Assembly: GCA_022813625.1 (NCBI GenBank)
Contig: JAKLMB010000007.1
Coordinates: forward strand, 682,001-746,000
Length of the DNA: 64,000 nt
Direction of reading: 5' to 3'
Origin: Aaosphaeria pasadenensis
Taxonomy: Eukaryota; Ascomycota; Dothideomycetes; Pleosporales
A program made the translations under genes and the position numbers. Positions 1 to 10,605 of this stretch are shown in pieces; position 1 is the first letter of the stretch; each line of letters starts with the position of its first letter. Under the pieces are notes generated by a model. That model was given only the letters and a program-made list of their open reading frames with translations. It made no database searches and was not told where the DNA came from.

Positions 1-1568
1 CACGTCATAGTGCGGTACACAGGAGAATATGACAGACGATGAGTCTTGTTGACATTTCTCATCAGCTCGCAGCACTGTTCCAGGTTCGATAAATAGTCCT
101 TGTTCACCAGCTTTGGTTTTTTCTTTCTCGATCTTTTTCAGAAGGTCAGCTATGAGGATCTTTTTCCGACTGCATAACCCTGGAAAATCCAAACAGGCTT
201 GCTTAAACTGTCCGAAGTCCAGAGTCTCTGCGTAAAGATGATGCCAACGAATGCTGATGCTTGGTGAAACAGAAGGGTTTTCAGGCCCGGGGAGAGTATG
301 GACTTGAATGGCCATTCGTGCGTCAGAGAACGACTGAACTGCTTTGATGATCCGAAGGTTATCGGTTTTCATATTAAAAGATCGTTTGGATGTTTCTGCA
401 CCGCTGCTCGTGGCGTTTGAAGTACTAGTCGTTTTAGAGAACTTGACTTTGGATGTATCGATAAGCCAAATCAACCTGTTTCCATCACAATCGGACAAGG
501 TTCCAACATTACGTGGCTGAGGTGGCAGTTGTGTACGTCGAGGAGCATTGTTGAGATCGGTGCTGGAGTCATCAGTAGAAGACTCTTCGTCTTCGTCTTC
601 GTCACCGCTACCACTGTTGCCTTCGTCATCGGACTCCCGATATATGTATCTTGGAGTTGGAGAGACCGAACGACTTCGTCGGCGGTCATGTCGAATCTCA
701 CGTCGAATGACGATATCATCAGAGGTGGAAGGTACTCTTCTTATCCCCAGCGACTTCCTAGACCGTGACCTTTCTTCTGATCGTGCTCTTCCAAAACGTT
801 CTGGGAGATCTCTAAACAAATTGACACGACCTCTCGGCCTGTATGTCGCTTCTCTCTCCGCATCTGTATCGTGTAGTTTGGGTGCTTCAGCAGGCCGTGA
901 AGCCACATAAGGTCTGGTCTCATCCTCCACAGACTGTGAATTTCTATATTTGTAAACTCAGTAAGCTTGCATCAATAAAGTAGCTGATGCAAGGTACCTA
1001 CAAATGCCAAAACGCTATCTTGACGGTGTGACAAATAGAACCATGTTTCTGCTCTTGAGGCAGGTGATATTTGACGACGCTTTCCCAAACTGTTGGAAGG
1101 ATTATCTCATTATCGATATTGAGTATATCGAAGTTGTTTGACGATACTGCGTCTCTGATATCATGATCTGCACGTGAGTATATTTGCGCGAGAAGAAGTT
1201 TGAACGACTGAGACACGTTAGATTGATGCGGCATTGATGATGTATCTCAATCTCGTATTCTATGCGCGGCATAGCGCGTTGTACTTTGGCAAAGGGAGTA
1301 AATTGAAGCTCACCTCCCAAGTTTTGGCACTGTCCAAGGGGAAGACAAATCGCTTGTCCTCGTGGTTAATGAAGATTAAGGATGCTGATTTGGACTCGAC
1401 TTCCGCGACTCCAGCTCTTTCGGTTTGACTCGCGCCGTGCTCGACGCCAGGCCGTCTATGAGCTTGTTCCGGGTTCCTGATCGGCCTTGCGCCATCTTCA
1501 TTCTCCATGCTCAGATAAAGACTACCAGATACTCCAGGACGATGATGAACACGCGTCCTGATGTCCAC
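1..1568 (-). CDS. Fungal ubiquitin-like-domain protein, 3' part beyond the left edge
   Basis: Three exons read on the minus strand: 1568-1314, 1207-1002 and 943-1 (open at the edge), giving 468 residues so far. Residues about 65-125 resemble the ubiquitin-like domain of a large fungal family: a FINHEDKRFVFPLDSAKTWE stretch, then an ILPTVWESVV stretch split from it by intron 1. A basic and acidic disordered stretch follows (SRSRK, DEDEDEESSTDDSS). Then comes a block with MKTDNLRIIKAV and IRWHHLYAETLDF, and near the edge a VLRAD...VIFSCVPHYD motif. From memory, these blocks occur in big fungal proteins that often end in a CorA-like or ankyrin region; that end is not visible here. Function is unknown. 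The start is uncertain: ATG 1568 opens the frame, but an in-frame Met near 1508 is also possible, and the family usually begins close to the ubiquitin-like fold. Confidence 0.75.
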
Positions 1569-2340
1569 AATGTCATTGTAGGTAAGATGTTAAAAAGTCT
1601 TTGCCCAGATTGTTCGCCTGACCTAGGTACAGGCTACAGCGCGGCGCTATTTTCAGCCCCCGTGCCCCCCATGTCAGCCTCGTGTAATCTCATGAATCGT
1701 CCTAGCGCGCGGATCATGAATGGCATGAGGCTTGTGCATCGTCAGGTACGGGGAGCACGTGTGTACAGCAGACAAAGGGGGGGATGGAAATTTACAACAG
1801 TAGAGTACACTTCTGACTTGTCATCAATAAGTACCTAGGTAAAGATGCGTTGTACGGGCATCTTCGATAAATGTAGCGAGGTCAAGTAGACGGTTGTATA
1901 AGCACATGGACTGTCATGGTAAATGCGGAGGAAAGAGGAGAAGAAGGGGGACAATTAGACCGAAAACAACTTTCCAAATTGAGTAAAGACCAGCCGAAGC
2001 ATTTCTAGTTAGTGCGCTGGTGGCGCTTTCTGATGGACCGTAATAGCCGTGTTGAATGTTGAACGTAACGAGACGTCAATGTCAATTGAGCGCATTTAAC
2101 AGATACGGAGTATTGCTCACTTTGAAGAACAAGACACCAAGGTTATACACGACGAATCTTAAAAACAGTGGAACGGTACAATAGTGAAAATATTTCATGA
2201 TCTATCTTATTCATTGGCTTCCACACCAGGTCAATACGATGAATACAGTTTGAGCGATGCCATCAAACTAGTTTGTGGATACTCACTCTCGATATTACCA
2301 TTCACCGCTGAAGAACATCTCGGACGCTGCGATTTACCCT
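1569..2340. other. Intergenic region between ubiquitin-like gene and AA9 gene
   Basis: No gene is recognised. It holds one exact TACCTAGGTA palindrome (1832-1841) and one TACGGAGTA motif (2104-2112). It contains the upstream region of the ubiquitin-like gene and the 3' flank of the AA9 gene. Confidence 0.6.
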
Positions 2341-3184
2341 TCAATCATCCGACGTTTTCACAGTTCCTACAAGTACGTGTTCCTCCTTTGTCCCTTCGGG
2401 CCACAGAGGCGGACCAGCAGAAGTGTAATTCTCGATTAGACTCCAGAACTGGGGTATCAAAACACCTGTAGAATTCCATTGATATCCGCCTGGGAACTTG
2501 ATGGTTGGACCTGGAGTCCTGTCACCAGTGCCCTCAACTTTGATTTGTGCGCCTAGTGGAGTGTATCAGTCTATCGTCTGTGTTCGTTCTCCCACGCCAG
2601 AAACTTTTATCTGATGCGATCTACTTACAAGCAATGTAAAATTGTGACTTATCGGGCTTGTGGGCAGCATGAAGTGCGAGCCCTTCAGAGCGCAGAAGGT
2701 ACTCGCCTGGTGGAGTCGATTCCGGCAGCTTGAACCTAAAGGTCCTCGCTCGGTGTGTGGCCCACTTCAACTTGCCATCAACTGCGCCGTACGAGCTGTT
2801 GAGGCTGTAGCTCAGAGTGTAGATCTTCGCCCAATCTCCACTACCGTCGTACTCCGCTGCCAGTCCAGGCGCCTTCGAAATGTACACCTGCTGTGGGCCC
2901 GGGTGGCCGAACGTGTCTTTCACGGCAAAACCAAGCTCATCTCCGGCTTTGACGGTGTAGGTCTGCGTTCCGAGATCTGTACCCGAGTCGGCTCCCGAGT
3001 TGCAACGCATGTCCGTCGAATTCACATTCTGAAGAGGCGTGTTGGAGTTGTTCGTGCGACGGACGTACTGATAGGGTGCCGTGTCTACGATTGCGCCGTT
3101 CACGATCAATCGATCGTAGTTCCAGTGTGCAGAGATGATTGGCAGACTGGAAAGAACGACTAGTAAACCGGAAAGAGCCTTCAT
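2341..3184 (-). CDS. AA9 lytic polysaccharide monooxygenase (secreted)
   Basis: Copper enzyme of the former GH61 family, which oxidatively cleaves cellulose or hemicellulose outside the cell. Two exons, 3184-2629 and 2552-2341, encode 255 residues; splicing joins QFYIAC to AQIKVEG, the conserved Q-x-F-Y-x-x-C-A-Q block. The chosen start (3184) gives a 19-residue signal peptide ending ISA, so mature residue 1 is His20, the copper-brace histidine. The second copper ligand is His94 in FGHPGPQQVYISKAPG, the axial residue is Tyr183, and His172 and Gln181 sit where second-sphere residues are expected. Cys61 and Cys186 are a likely disulfide pair. An upstream in-frame Met at 3217 would spoil the signal peptide. 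The protein ends after the catalytic domain, with no cellulose-binding module or GPI signal. The family is sure; substrate and regioselectivity cannot be read from the sequence. Confidence 0.95.
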
Positions 3185-3769
3185 GATGTATACAGTTTGT
3201 GAAGAGATACAACCCAACGGAAATTTGGACTACAATGAAATCTAGTGAGGTCGTGGCGGATTTAAAAAGACCAGCAACCGATGGAAATAATGCATGCCCT
3301 TGGATTTTCCCAGATGGATACGAAGTCACGTACCCGGCAAGTGATGGCGATCTTATGGTTCAAGCCAGGGTTTGGATATTCTACCGGAGCACGTCGAGCC
3401 CGTTATATGAAATATCGACCATGTTCGGTATTTAATGCCCCGGTGAGTATTGTTTTCAATCAGTACAATGCATTGGCGACCCCACAACAGACCGCTCTTA
3501 GAACTTAACTTATCCTTCAATAAGGCTCAATGTCCCTGGTAATGGAAGATTGGACGAAATCTTAATTGTATTTCAGCATTCATTTAGATTACTTAGAACA
3601 GCAGTGTGCAGATCTTTGAGAATATCATTGCTACTTGGGTTGAGATCAAAGACTTTGCACAGACTCCAAATGAAATCCGATGCATATCTTCATACAACGG
3701 CGCACGAAACCGCGTTTAAAATGTGCTACAGGAAGCAAACTAGAAATAATAATACCAAATAAGCGATTA
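3185..3769. other. Intergenic region between AA9 gene and disordered-protein gene
   Basis: 585 bp, moderately AT-rich, holding the AA9 promoter and the 3' flank of the neighbouring minus-strand gene. No RNA gene or repeat is recognised. Confidence 0.6.
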
Positions 3770-6337
3770 CTACCAAGCGGGGACATGGTTCACAGGCATC
3801 ATCGGAACTCCCTGCCTCGGGACAAAATGTGGATCTTCTGCCCACTCATCCTCTTCTACCGTGTAAGGTCTGCTTGCTCCCATGGTGTTCGCACGTTGCA
3901 GGTTCGGCATCTGCTTGGCTTGTCGCAGCTTCTCAATAGCATTCTTCGTTTGAATCAAATCGACTGCTTCAGCAACCTCGTGTAGATCCAAGGCGTCGCC
4001 TTGAGCCAAGCCTGGAGCATTCACGTATGGGAGGTCAGAATGCGATGGAGAAAATGTATGTGCACGTTGGAGTTGAATAGGAACTTGGTTAGGCCTCGCA
4101 GAGTGGGTGCTGTAGCGGCGCATCGCGCTTTGAGGCCGGATGGAAGGCGACGTCATGGGAGCATGCTGGTTGACAAAGTGAGGTGCAGGCTGCGGTGACA
4201 TGACGGGGTTGTGAATTATCGGCTTTACTTGTTTGTGAGGATGGTCGTTTGGTGATTGGCGTGCGTGGAGATGGCGCGATGGATGTTCGTGATGAACATG
4301 TTCGGATGAAGCTCGTTGAGATTCGTGGTGGGATGACCGGCGGCGATGGCTGTCCATATCGGAGCGTGAGTATCGCTGCTCTCGTGACCGATGGGAAGGT
4401 TGAGGCTCCGAAAACGTCGCACTGTTCATCGAAGATCTTGCTGAATCATCGTCGCTGCTGTAGAGTACACTGCCCCCTGAAGATGATCCATGAGAGGTAG
4501 AAGCAGAGTGAAGGCCGTCAAAACTTTTATACGAGTTTCTCGGCGAATTGACAGATGATCGACTCGACCGATGATATTGTTTTTCGTGCTCGTGGCGTTT
4601 ACTTCTGTGGGAGAATTTGCTTGATGTACTTGGGGAGCGAACACGATCGCGGGACCGACTTCGCTCCGCCTTCAGTGACGGAATTTGTATGTAGATGTTC
4701 TGCGCTGAAGGATGAATTGGCTTGTCTTTGCCTTCTTGAACACCAAATTGATTCATTGGCAGCACGGGTATACTGTTTTGGGAAATATGCGGAGACATAT
4801 TCTTGAGCGGGTGCGAATATAAAGGATCTCTAGCATTGCTCTTCCTTCGTCGCAAGCTGCGAGATCGACCTCGAGTGATGAGAACTCCATCAGATATTGA
4901 CTCGTCATCTAGGCCACTTGCTGACCCGCAATCTTCATACATGTCGTCCAAGTCGTCGTCCGAAGGAATTCCCCTATGGTCCCGCTTTGGCTTGGCTTTT
5001 TGATGCTTCAGGATCTCGGGATGAATTGGCTCCGTGAGAGGGCGACGCATTTGATCAGGTCCAAACGCACCTTGGGTTCCTGGATGTCCTAGTGACCCTT
5101 GGGGTCCATTGAACGGTTGAGGTCCATTGAATCCTTGGGGCCCATTAAATCCTTGAGGCCCATTAAATCCTTGAGGTCCATTGATCCCTTGAGGTCCTTG
5201 GGGTCTTTGAGATCCTTGAACCGGTACTGGTACGAGTTTCTCATTGAGATTTGGGAAATTGTGAGTTGGAGGACGATTCCCCTGTCCCTGTTGAGGCACT
5301 GGCTGCGGTCGTGGCTGGCCTTGGGATGGAGGTGGTGGCATTTGCGAAGGGAATTGTTCCACTTTAGGCATGGGCTGGGGTGCTTTCTGTGGGATGGGCA
5401 CAGGGGGAGGAGGGGGAGGGGGACGCGAATCTCTGGAATCAAACTGATTTCTATTCGGCTGAGAGTTACCAGATTGGCCTTGTCCACGCATCGGCGGTTG
5501 GTTCATGTGCTGGTTCATGCCCATTTCACCACCTGGTCTCTGATTGTTTCGGAAAGGTTGCTGTATAAAGTCTTCGTCGAACTCGAAGTCATCCATTTCT
5601 GGCCTCATGGAGGGTCCGTGATACGGTTGATGATGGCTGTTGTTGTTGTGGTTGTTGTTGAACGGCTGCACACGAGGCTGCTGTGTTGAGGGCATATTAT
5701 TGTTATTTCCTGTGCGTACATTGTTGGGTCGATCAAAATTGTTCATATTTGCACCCATTTGCGAGAGAAGATTCTGATATTGTGGCCGAATCTCAGTCTC
5801 CAAGAATATGTCGATGCGCTTTAGGATGTTGCGGCGATGACCCATCAAAGTCACCTTCTCGTCCATGTTCCAGTGGAGCTCGAGTCCCGCGATTGTCCAG
5901 TTCAATGAGGGGTCCACCTTCCAGAGCTGTTCGTTCTGTTCTCTAATAAGATGATCCACACGTGATTTAGCTTTCGTGCTCATTTTCTCGAAGCTGCGCT
6001 GGACAGTGATGTCTTTTCGCCTTAATCGGTCCAATTCCTCCTGGAGGGTTTGTGTAGAGTACGACCATTGTACAGCATCGATATCCATCCAAGACTCTTC
6101 CTTGTTCGATCTCTTGATTACCCACTGTACAAGTCTGCGATTGTGATGGTTACCCTGGTTTTGCGAACCTATACCTCCATGATTGTATCTTGGCTGTCCC
6201 ATAGACTGATGAGATATATGGCGAGGTGCACCGCCATGTTGTGTGGCAAAGTAGTCGTTGCCAGCATATTGGGCATTGAAATGTGAAGCACTCATACTGG
6301 CAGAATAAAATTTTTGAGGCAGTGTTATGTGGGGCAC
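3770..6337 (-). CDS. Large disordered protein with conserved N-terminal core, function unknown
   Basis: One uninterrupted frame of 855 residues; Met15 (6295) is an alternative start. I do not recognise a named family. Residues about 70-190 are the only part that looks folded: they open with WVIKRSNKEESWMDID, are rich in Trp, Leu and charged residues (RSFEKMSTKAKSRVDHLI, NWTIAGLELHWNMDEKVTL) and are probably helical. The rest is low complexity: Asn/Gln/His/Pro-rich to about 370, a collagen-like run of Gly-Pro-Gln-Gly-Phe-Asn hexapeptides around 375-416, an RS/SR-type and His/Ser-rich region around 490-720, and an acidic C-terminal tail (VEEDEWAEDP). Such composition is common in RNA-granule or nuclear scaffold proteins, but that is inference. 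The length and lack of stops make a real gene very likely. Confidence 0.8.
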   Translation of the reverse strand: MPHITLPQKFYSASMSASHFNAQYAGNDYFATQHGGAPRHISHQSMGQPRYNHGGIGSQNQGNHHNRRLVQWVIKRSNKEESWMDIDAVQWSYSTQTLQEELDRLRRKDITVQRSFEKMSTKAKSRVDHLIREQNEQLWKVDPSLNWTIAGLELHWNMDEKVTLMGHRRNILKRIDIFLETEIRPQYQNLLSQMGANMNNFDRPNNVRTGNNNNMPSTQQPRVQPFNNNHNNNSHHQPYHGPSMRPEMDDFEFDEDFIQQPFRNNQRPGGEMGMNQHMNQPPMRGQGQSGNSQPNRNQFDSRDSRPPPPPPPVPIPQKAPQPMPKVEQFPSQMPPPPSQGQPRPQPVPQQGQGNRPPTHNFPNLNEKLVPVPVQGSQRPQGPQGINGPQGFNGPQGFNGPQGFNGPQPFNGPQGSLGHPGTQGAFGPDQMRRPLTEPIHPEILKHQKAKPKRDHRGIPSDDDLDDMYEDCGSASGLDDESISDGVLITRGRSRSLRRRKSNARDPLYSHPLKNMSPHISQNSIPVLPMNQFGVQEGKDKPIHPSAQNIYIQIPSLKAERSRSRDRVRSPSTSSKFSHRSKRHEHEKQYHRSSRSSVNSPRNSYKSFDGLHSASTSHGSSSGGSVLYSSDDDSARSSMNSATFSEPQPSHRSREQRYSRSDMDSHRRRSSHHESQRASSEHVHHEHPSRHLHARQSPNDHPHKQVKPIIHNPVMSPQPAPHFVNQHAPMTSPSIRPQSAMRRYSTHSARPNQVPIQLQRAHTFSPSHSDLPYVNAPGLAQGDALDLHEVAEAVDLIQTKNAIEKLRQAKQMPNLQRANTMGASRPYTVEEDEWAEDPHFVPRQGVPMMPVNHVPAW
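5089..5220 (-). repeat. Coding minisatellite, 18-bp unit (GPQGFN hexapeptide)
   Basis: Inside the disordered-protein gene, about seven imperfect 18-bp units encode Gly-Pro-Gln-Gly-(Phe/Ile)-Asn. Units differ mainly at third codon positions, so the array is not a very recent expansion. Confidence 0.8.
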
Positions 6338-9300
6338 GAATGTTTGATAGAAAGCATGGGCAAATCAATCAAAATCGTCCTCCTAAATGTCGCTACAGGC
6401 AGACTAAGTAAGAGTGAAGTGTTGATAAGCTGGTATTTCAAATTAGTAGACGAGGCAGACTGAAGACGGCTGTTCGAATATATACAGAATGCGGCCAAGT
6501 GCTTGAGGTTTCACACAGAAATACGCATGTCGACCTCCGCCCACGTCAAAGTCGCACATAGAGTCTCTGGTAAAACACAAGAATACCGACATGCCTGGCG
6601 ACATCGAAGATGAATGCGTCAGTCGAAAAATCAAGAATGTGAGGCACAAGAACGTTCCATTGGTTACAATGCTAGGGCTTTCAAAGCCCCGCATTTGCAT
6701 TGGCCGGGAGCCTTTCACCGGACGCAGCCACTCAGTGTCAGATGGGAGGACCATCCAGCTATGCAGACTGTCAGCCTGCCTGCACGAGTTAGCAACGTAA
6801 CCATAACTATGGGTTGCTTTGAGGCTCTGTGTAGTGACCGGACGATACTATTCGCAGATATCGCGGAGCGGGCGGCAGAATGTATGCAATAGCATGTCCC
6901 GTCTTGGAGTACAGCCTGATTACCTCGTACCATTGCTTTTGGTTGGCACCGGGCCACGCGGCGATCGAGCCTTCGACCGGTGTAGAGTAGGAATACACGA
7001 TAAGCGGGAAGCACTATGGCGGACCTACAGTATGAATTCGTAGGCTTGTGAGAAGGGCACTGGATTGGATGTGACGATAGAATGAACGCCTGCAAACTCC
7101 AGTTCACATAGTTAGACGAGATTCATGGTGCACAGACCGTCAACCGGCTCGCGCATCACACTATCAGGTGAATGTCTATGACATCCAGCTTCTCGCATCT
7201 TCACAGTTTTGGCTCTTTACGATGCAAGATGGCTCAGCTGCATACTACAAGGGTGCGACAACGATCGGCGACATGTTGTAAGACCACTGCTACGGAATTT
7301 CATTGTTGGAATTACGAGACGTAGCAATCGGCTAGCGATTCCATCATCTGGCCAACGCAACCACCAGATACAACTCATGCAACAGTCAGGTTGTGTAATT
7401 ATTTGCGACAGCAACACCGAGGACAATAACTCTTTATGTCCTCCCAGAGGCATTTGGGATCGTCCTCAAAAATACCAGTCACCTGTGGCTGTATAGCCTG
7501 TCCTCAGCCTTGTGGGATCACCGCCACTGTGAGCCCGACAACAAGACAGAGGACTGTTGACACGTATCAGCAGGACTGTCCTCCAAAATCTTGGACTTTT
7601 ACTGCACATCAGCTTGCAATGAATCATACCGTAGTTGGGCGTGAATGTTCACATTGTTGTCCACGGGTATTCGATAAGCGTGAGCTGCAGCCATGAATCC
7701 TCCACTAGTCTAATCTCATCATTAGAATGGTCATATGAATATTGACCACCAAGAAACCTTGATTTGGGCCAGATAAAGAGGGAGATGCCCTTTCCACCGG
7801 AAGTGGGCGGACAAATGGGGCGTACATCGAATGCAGCCAGCCAACAGTCATTTGGAATCCTCAGCCTTATGACAACTCGCGCTTCCTATTCGACACTTCA
7901 AAATAGAAATTGACCATGACGAAGGGTTCCCGAATCGGCAGCTGCCTTTATTGGTCCAATCTTCCCAATCCTAGCCACAACCTTGATACCACTACTGCCT
8001 GTCCTCCACCGGACGGCGGGACTCACCTGGTAACTATCGCTAATACATCAGAGCCGAAGCCGTGACACCAGTTGTTTCTTTGAAACGCCCTTCTTGGGGC
8101 ATTCAAACAGGATTTCCAGGCTCCTAGTATTCCCCCAACAGGGTCACCGCTGCTCGGGCATATGACCCATCTTTTGCATCTTCGACAGACACGGCATATA
8201 TATTTACGAGTCTTAAGAGAACATCACACGAAACACTTCCCCAAAACAGTTCAGCAGTGCTGCTTTCTACACTTTACAGGCATACTACCCCAGAAACCAC
8301 GCCCTTGCCACCGTAATCAACGGGGAGCTGTGGGGGAAGGTTGTACAAAAAAAGCAAACGACAACCCCCAGTATCCGTAACACAAGGGCCTAACCCAAGC
8401 CCGCCCAGCTATATCTAGATAGTTTGGTTACAAACAGCACAACGATGTTTGAGGTGACAGATAGCCCTAAGCTGCCACACTTGTACTCCGTACTCTCGGC
8501 TACCTGAATGTTTCACCGGTGCATATTCTGCTGGGGGTGTGCCTTACCACTGTACAAGACTATCACAACTCACAGCTGGCTGTAAGCAGATGGGAAGATG
8601 GGTTACCACTCATGCAGCTTCCTTGAACGATCATCAGTATCGAATTGATCATCATCTTCAAAGCTGCTTTGTCGAGCTCACACGCGGAGGTTGTGATGCC
8701 GTTTGGGGAAAGGAAATGATCTTGAGGGATGAACCAAGAACATACCCAATTGGCATTCATCTGCAACGTCCTCCACAGCGTAGACACGTTAAACGCTTCT
8801 TTTTTTTGATTAGCGATTAGTTACTGCGTCTATGTGTCACCGACCATCTTTCTCCCGGACTGTCTTTGATCGACCCTACCTGCCCTTTCCCTTTCACCCG
8901 GCATCATCAATCATTTCAAAAGCCCTTCTCCACAGTGTGAAATGCACTCGCATGAGTTAATTGTCTGTGTGACTTGGGCGATCATTCAGTATCTACCGTA
9001 TCGTCATTCAGCCGTACTTCCCCTCCTCTCCCCACACCCATTCCCATCATCGGCCCTTCCCGCTGAGCACCCTAAGGCAAGACCCGCCACCCAGATGCAG
9101 ATAGATCCCGTTGCGCCATGCGCCCTCTCGTCTCGGACGCGGATATCCGTCCCTTTTCCATGTGTTACACACGCTCCTGTGAAGTCAGACCGGGCGAGAG
9201 ACTGTTTCGGGCCGCTACATGTGTGTTTGTTTGAACACCCTTGTCTGAAAGTGTGACTGACTGGCGGCTTCAAGACTTAGAACGTGTCTTAGCATTATAC

Positions 9301-10605
9301 CAGAGCATTTCCAATCCCCACCTTTTTTTTTGGATTTGGAGGGATCTTCTTTGTCTTGTCCATTTACTCGCGAACTTACTGTCTATCCTCCCTTTCGTTC
9401 TTGCTCTTTCCCTCTTGCTTGGTGTGTGCTACACACATACACACACATACGCATACACATTATCACAACCACTACCTTATCTAATCTCAACACCTCTCAG
9501 ACACTCACTCAATCAGTCAATTGATCAATCCATGGCATGGCATGTATTCACACTCTATCTCTCCCTATATGTCATATACAAGAACGGGTAGAACATCCAC
9601 CACACCCCTCCTCATGTGAGGGGAAGGGGAAAGGCCACACAAGGCCCCAGTTATCCAATTTATCACAGCACGTCATGCCATGCCATGTCATTGCATTCCC
9701 AACGAGTATGAGCCACACACACATCGTGATGTACGTCCTCTCTTTCCAATCATCGTCATTAGAAATTAACCAGACGCTTCTCCCGTCATCGCTGTAGCAG
9801 TGAAGAAAAAGAAAAGAGGGGGGGTTTAGGAAGAAAGAAAGGGGAAAATATACATAGGAAAGGATCGGGTGTGATGAAGGCGTGCCTGGTGAGACTCCCC
9901 TCCTCTGAGTTGTAAGGGAGGGGAAGAGTTTGTCGGTTGCGATGTGATGTCCGTGATGATATAGGTGAGTAGGAGGTACCATCTTGTAGGCAGGTGAGAA
10001 GAGGAAGAAGAAGAGGCATATCAGCCTAGGATCTACCAAGCAGCTCGCCGACACACCATGAGAGAAGTATGAGCTTCAATGCTCGTCAAAGTGAATATAA
10101 TGTGTTGATCCGATCTCACGGACACAGAATGAAAGGCGAAGTTGTGGAAATGAAGAAGAAAATAATAGTTCTTTAGTACAGCGAGGGTATGAAGCGGGTA
10201 ATCGTACAAAATATGCCAAATCTTTTCCTAAGAAAGATGGAAATCCTACCCTTGACATCGCGTGCCATTTGGGTTAGGCTCCAAGAATGCGAGGGCTTCT
10301 TCGCAACAATGCGGCAGATGTGTGAGCACGGCAAAAGCAGTAGCTATCATCATCATCGTCCTCCAGATATCTCAGAGGTGTGAAGCCGCGGGATCCGAGC
10401 AGGCAAGGTTGCAAAGTAATTAGTTGCGTCCCGGGATGCCGTGTGTAGCCTCTAAATTAGAACTCCCGTATAATGCTGGAAAATCAGGAAATGCGTTCTG
10501 TCCTTCGAAGTTGTCTCACTCCCTCGCCTATATGCTCGCCTCACTTTCTGGGCGGAAGCCCCGCGCCCTGCGCCCAAACGCCGAATCACGTGCTTGAGAG
10601 TCCAC
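6338..10605. other. 4.3-kb intergenic region without recognised gene
   Basis: Lies between the start of the disordered-protein gene and the stop of LCB2. Open frames here are short and resemble no family I know. It contains one palindromic GTACTCCGTAC element at 8485-8495, a CACATA-type microsatellite near 9427-9462 and pyrimidine-rich stretches. No terminal repeats or transposase remnants were recognised. Confidence 0.55.
9427..9462. repeat. CA/CATA microsatellite
   Basis: Short imperfect run of ACACAT/ACACATAC units in the intergenic region downstream of LCB2. Confidence 0.7.

Noticed and set aside
5099..5689. 196-codon plus-strand frame with Leu/Arg repeats
   Set aside because: Mirror of the coding minisatellite in the disordered-protein gene.
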